In this document: positions 61,368 through 64,000 of the stretch, piece by piece
How positions within the stretch are numbered: the first letter of the stretch is position 1
Layout of the letters: each line of letters starts with the position of its first letter
Assembly: GCF_002135375.1 (NCBI RefSeq)
Contig: NZ_NEGH01000014.1
Span: 1-64,000, forward strand
Origin: Acinetobacter sp. ANC 4558
GTDB taxonomy: Bacteria; Pseudomonadota; Gammaproteobacteria; Pseudomonadales; Moraxellaceae
Direction of reading: 5' to 3'
Length of the DNA: 64,000 nt
Translations under genes and position numbers: made by a program
Notes under the pieces: model-generated
The model's input: the letters and a program-made list of their open reading frames with translations, nothing else
Databases searched by the model: none
What the model was told of the DNA's origin: nothing

Positions 61368-61958
61368 TTAATTTGAAAAATCTAATGCTTTAGGTATTTC
61401 TTTTAATTCACTATTAAAGTTAAATTCTGAATCTTTAAAACGAATTTTAATATTGTGTTTTTTTACATAAAAATCAATAATATTGAGTATTTCATAATAA
61501 TCATCATTTTTTTTAATCTCAATACTCCAAGATAATTTTAATTCTTTTCTGCTATTTATAATACATCTATACATGATATTATTAGAACTGTAATCAACTA
61601 GCTTTAGAAAGTAGATATCTTCTACATCATTCCAGTTTAGAAACTTTTTTTTCAAAAATAATGTTCTAAATGAAGCTCCATATTCATTAATATAAATTGG
61701 GAAAATCATTGCAGAACCAAATATCACTAGTAAAAGAGCTCCTATTACAGTAAATAACAAGAGTAATATGTTAAGAGTCCCATTTAAAAGAAGGTTATCA
61801 ACCCCTTCTCTAAATACAAAAAAACATAAAAGAATAAATACAACCATCATTAAAATAGTCATTATTATGTGTATAATGATATCACTTGACCTATAGATAA
61901 TATCAGGCCCATTCATATATTTATTATGATTAACATTTTTATTATTTCTTTTGAACAT
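61368..61958 (-). CDS. Two-helix membrane protein, immunity-position gene
   Basis: 196 residues with two hydrophobic helices (about 28-50 and 60-87), then a soluble C-terminal domain. It overlaps the fused toxin remnant by 17 bases, the place of a CdiI immunity gene. Membrane immunity proteins typically counter pore-forming or inner-membrane toxins. Low GC, in keeping with transfer. The role is inferred from position. Confidence 0.55.
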   Translation of the reverse strand: MFKRNNKNVNHNKYMNGPDIIYRSSDIIIHIIMTILMMVVFILLCFFVFREGVDNLLLNGTLNILLLLFTVIGALLLVIFGSAMIFPIYINEYGASFRTLFLKKKFLNWNDVEDIYFLKLVDYSSNNIMYRCIINSRKELKLSWSIEIKKNDDYYEILNIIDFYVKKHNIKIRFKDSEFNFNSELKEIPKALDFSN

Positions 61959-62646
61959 TATTATTACCTTTAGGTTTTACTTTTTGGATTTTTTCGGCTC
62001 CAATGCCTATTACAGCAGAATTAATATCAACAATGATATTTGCAACTTTAGAATTTGTTCCAGAAGACGAAATTGCAGCTCGACCGCTAATTTTTGGAAT
62101 TAGTGCCCCAACAACTCCCGATTTTATAATATTATTAGTTAAAGGATCGCTATTTAAACCATTATTAATAAAAGTTCCTGCCATTCCACCAAATCCTCCC
62201 ACTCCAACTTCTGCTATTCCTCTTCCAAGACTACTTCCTAATTTTCCAACAACTTTCCCCCCTAAATACTCAGTTAATACTCCAACTCCTGCACCCTTGC
62301 TATGACCAAATGGTGCAAACCAATCAATAATCCATAGACGATCACCACTTTTCCACTCGGAAATTGCTAATGGCTGCCCCAAATTTTGAATATATTTCTG
62401 CTCTATTGCTTCATCTAAAAATGCCCAACTGACATAGCCAATAACTCGTTCATTTTCAATAAACACTGCAAATTGTCGATATTGTAAAAATGGGACTGTT
62501 CGACTCATGAAGTAACTTAATGGCGCATTTTTTAAAGAGGGAACATACTGCCATAACCAAACCAGTGAGCCTAAAACCTCAGCCTCACTCCAATGCTCAA
62601 CAGGATAATGTGATGGTGCTATAACACTGATATTTCCAATCTTCAT
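61942..62646 (-). CDS. HlyC-type acyltransferase fused to a CdiA C-terminal remnant
   Basis: ATG 62644-62646 (AGGAGA upstream) gives about 234 residues. Residues ~25-118 match toxin-activating lysine acyltransferases (EVLGSLVWLW, 'FAVFIENERVIGYVSWAFLD', 'SGDRLWIIDWFAPFG'). The family's C-terminal half is absent; from ~119 the protein is Gly-rich ('GSSLGRGIAEVGVGGFGGMA', 'DPLTNNIIKSGVVGALIPKI') like the C-terminal part of CdiA toxins. The His of the SPLH motif is Leu here, the Asp (IIDW) is kept. The large CdiA gene is missing, so a deletion probably fused cdiC to cdiA. Confidence 0.7.
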   Translation of the reverse strand: MKIGNISVIAPSHYPVEHWSEAEVLGSLVWLWQYVPSLKNAPLSYFMSRTVPFLQYRQFAVFIENERVIGYVSWAFLDEAIEQKYIQNLGQPLAISEWKSGDRLWIIDWFAPFGHSKGAGVGVLTEYLGGKVVGKLGSSLGRGIAEVGVGGFGGMAGTFINNGLNSDPLTNNIIKSGVVGALIPKISGRAAISSSGTNSKVANIIVDINSAVIGIGAEKIQKVKPKGNNNVQKK

Positions 62647-62657
62647 CAACATTTCTC

Positions 62658-64000
62658 CTAAAAGGTATAGCTCGTACTAAAGCCATAATTCATATCGAAG
62701 TTTTGGAAATATTCCGGTTTCTTTAATGGCTTTGCTGCAAAAACATCATAGTAAAAGGTTCCACCAATCTTGACCTGACCACGAAATCCAATTGCAGAAC
62801 CAAGCAAAGTTTGACCTAATAGCCACTCAGCTGATTGACCAGCCACATGTCCCGCATCGAAAGCAACATAAAACTGATGTGAAGGTAAAAAGGCAAAACC
62901 AAAATCATTACGCCAATAGAAACCACGATCTGCAGATAAAGTTAAATCACCATTAAAGCCACGAACTGTATAACGTCCACCAATTGAAACCCGGTCTTGT
63001 ACACTTAAAGGTGTGTTGTTGTATTGTCCATGAAAAGTACTGGCGTAGTTAAATTGTTCGTTGCCAAGTTTGAAAGGAATTTGTAGATTGGCATCTAATA
63101 TCCAAACTTTCATCCGAGATGTGCCTTCATTAAAGGCCTCTTCAGGAGCAACTAATGAACTCAATGCTCCTGTTCCCCGTTTATACCCAACACCTAAATC
63201 TAAAATGGCAGATTGAATATATTCACGATGATCAATATTAAATTGCCATCCTGCAACATCTCGTCGTTGTATGGTTAACTCAGCATCATCAATAAAGCTT
63301 TTAGAATTACGATGCCAACCTTTTAATGTTGCACTGGTTTTTCTTTTTACATCGCGATACAGCAATTTCGTGAGTGCGAGCTCTTGATGATGACTTTCAC
63401 CATTGTAGTTATAAACGTTATTTGCCCCTGCAACTGCTTGATCATAGTGATAACGATTAATGTTGGCGCTCACCAGCCAATTCTTATAAGGGACTGAATA
63501 ATGAATGGCATAGTTATTGGTTCCACTATCGACTGTAGTCCCATTTTGGTCAGTAATCGATTGCTGATCTGCGATATTCCGTCCAAAGGTAATATAAAAT
63601 AAATCACTTCGAAACAAAGGATTATCCAAAGATAGTGTCAGATTGCCCTGATATTTACCCGTTTGTCGACTACCTGCATCATCGATACTCAATGTGACAC
63701 GAGCAGGAATGGTCCGTTGTTGCCATTTTACAATCACATCACTTTGATTCGGTGCAGCTGCAGGAACAATTTGAATATCTGCTTCAACGGTAGGCACACG
63801 TTTTAAATTTTCTAAACCTTGTTCTAATGCTCGTAGATTAAGGACATCTCCCTTTTTTAATGGGAAAATATTTTTAGCATATTGAATACGACCTGCATGG
63901 GTATGAATATCATCGCTTAAATCAATTTTAATCTCACCCAATAAACCTGGGATCACCGTCAGTTTAAGTTTGCCTGAGCTTAAGTTTTGTGGAGCAACTA
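62658..64000 (-). CDS. TpsB (CdiB/ShlB-type) outer-membrane transporter, 5' end outside window
   Basis: The frame is open from the right edge. The visible part has a POTRA-like region (NLKRVPTVEADIQIVPAAAP) and then the 16-strand beta-barrel; it ends in a barrel-type terminal Phe (FSTSYTF). TpsB exports large TpsA/CdiA proteins. It is the first gene of the CDI-like operon and ends 11 bases before the fused acyltransferase gene. Confidence 0.88.
   Translation of the reverse strand, partial: VAPQNLSSGKLKLTVIPGLLGEIKIDLSDDIHTHAGRIQYAKNIFPLKKGDVLNLRALEQGLENLKRVPTVEADIQIVPAAAPNQSDVIVKWQQRTIPARVTLSIDDAGSRQTGKYQGNLTLSLDNPLFRSDLFYITFGRNIADQQSITDQNGTTVDSGTNNYAIHYSVPYKNWLVSANINRYHYDQAVAGANNVYNYNGESHHQELALTKLLYRDVKRKTSATLKGWHRNSKSFIDDAELTIQRRDVAGWQFNIDHREYIQSAILDLGVGYKRGTGALSSLVAPEEAFNEGTSRMKVWILDANLQIPFKLGNEQFNYASTFHGQYNNTPLSVQDRVSIGGRYTVRGFNGDLTLSADRGFYWRNDFGFAFLPSHQFYVAFDAGHVAGQSAEWLLGQTLLGSAIGFRGQVKIGGTFYYDVFAAKPLKKPEYFQNFDMNYGFSTSYTF

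Noticed and set aside
1..64000. CRISPR arrays, tRNA or rRNA genes
   Set aside because: No regular repeat-spacer pattern and no cloverleaf or rRNA segment was seen on either strand.

Overview
The window looks like an Acinetobacter (Moraxellaceae) chromosome. It is AT-rich, and its housekeeping genes (pgk, a class II fba, an AceI-type PACE efflux gene with a divergent LysR regulator, trmA, transaldolase) read as Acinetobacter proteins. The genus is inferred from protein style and gene content; no 16S or marker search was possible.

Bases 1 to about 31,000 are one end of an integrated, tailed (siphovirus-like) prophage; the rest of it (tape measure, tail tip, lysis) lies left of the window. Gene order from the attachment end is: tyrosine integrase (29749-30951, minus); a plus-strand early operon with a small membrane protein, YqaJ exonuclease, RecT, small hypotheticals and an excisionase-like HTH protein (26311-29752); a lysogeny cargo segment with a HigB/HigA-like toxin-antitoxin operon plus a third gene (24229-25593); a LexA-type repressor divergent from a Cro-like gene (22751-23728); a leftward operon with an O-like initiator carrying origin iterons, a P-like protein, Dam methylase and many small genes (16668-22742); a structured non-coding stretch (16193-16667) where the late promoter is expected; then the leftward late operon (nuclease-like protein, metallopeptidase, terminase, DUF4055 portal, minor head protein, Tad2-like anti-Thoeris protein, scaffold, capsid, connectors, tail tube, and a tail-assembly chaperone with a lambda-type GGGAAAG -1 frameshift). 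The far left (1-2562) holds accessory genes and a KilA-N gene cut at its 5' end.

The repressor region carries three operator-like sites and the early promoter at 26.2 kb carries three more of the same kind, so one repressor probably controls both the leftward and rightward early operons. Short intrinsic terminators after many late genes and after the rightward early promoter suggest antitermination control.

Bases 31,300 to 57,000 are ordinary chromosome: nitroreductase, EamA permease, fba, lipoprotein and pgk, Maf pyrophosphatase, AceI/AceR-like pair, transaldolase, LeuE-like exporter, two universal stress proteins, a lipoprotein esterase, BenE, carbonic anhydrase, two TetR-controlled efflux modules (SMR and MFS), a decayed third TetR gene, a penicillin-acylase-like hydrolase, a trimethylamine-monooxygenase-like FMO beside an amine oxidase, TrmA and an LRAT-domain protein.

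Bases 57,000 to 64,000 are a decaying accessory region: AT-rich spacers, two same-orientation copies of one IS5-family element flanking a broken Imm49-like immunity gene, and the remains of a two-partner-secretion/CDI locus. There the TpsB (CdiB-like) transporter runs off the right edge, a HlyC-type acyltransferase is fused to what looks like a CdiA C-terminal remnant, and a membrane protein sits in the immunity-gene position.
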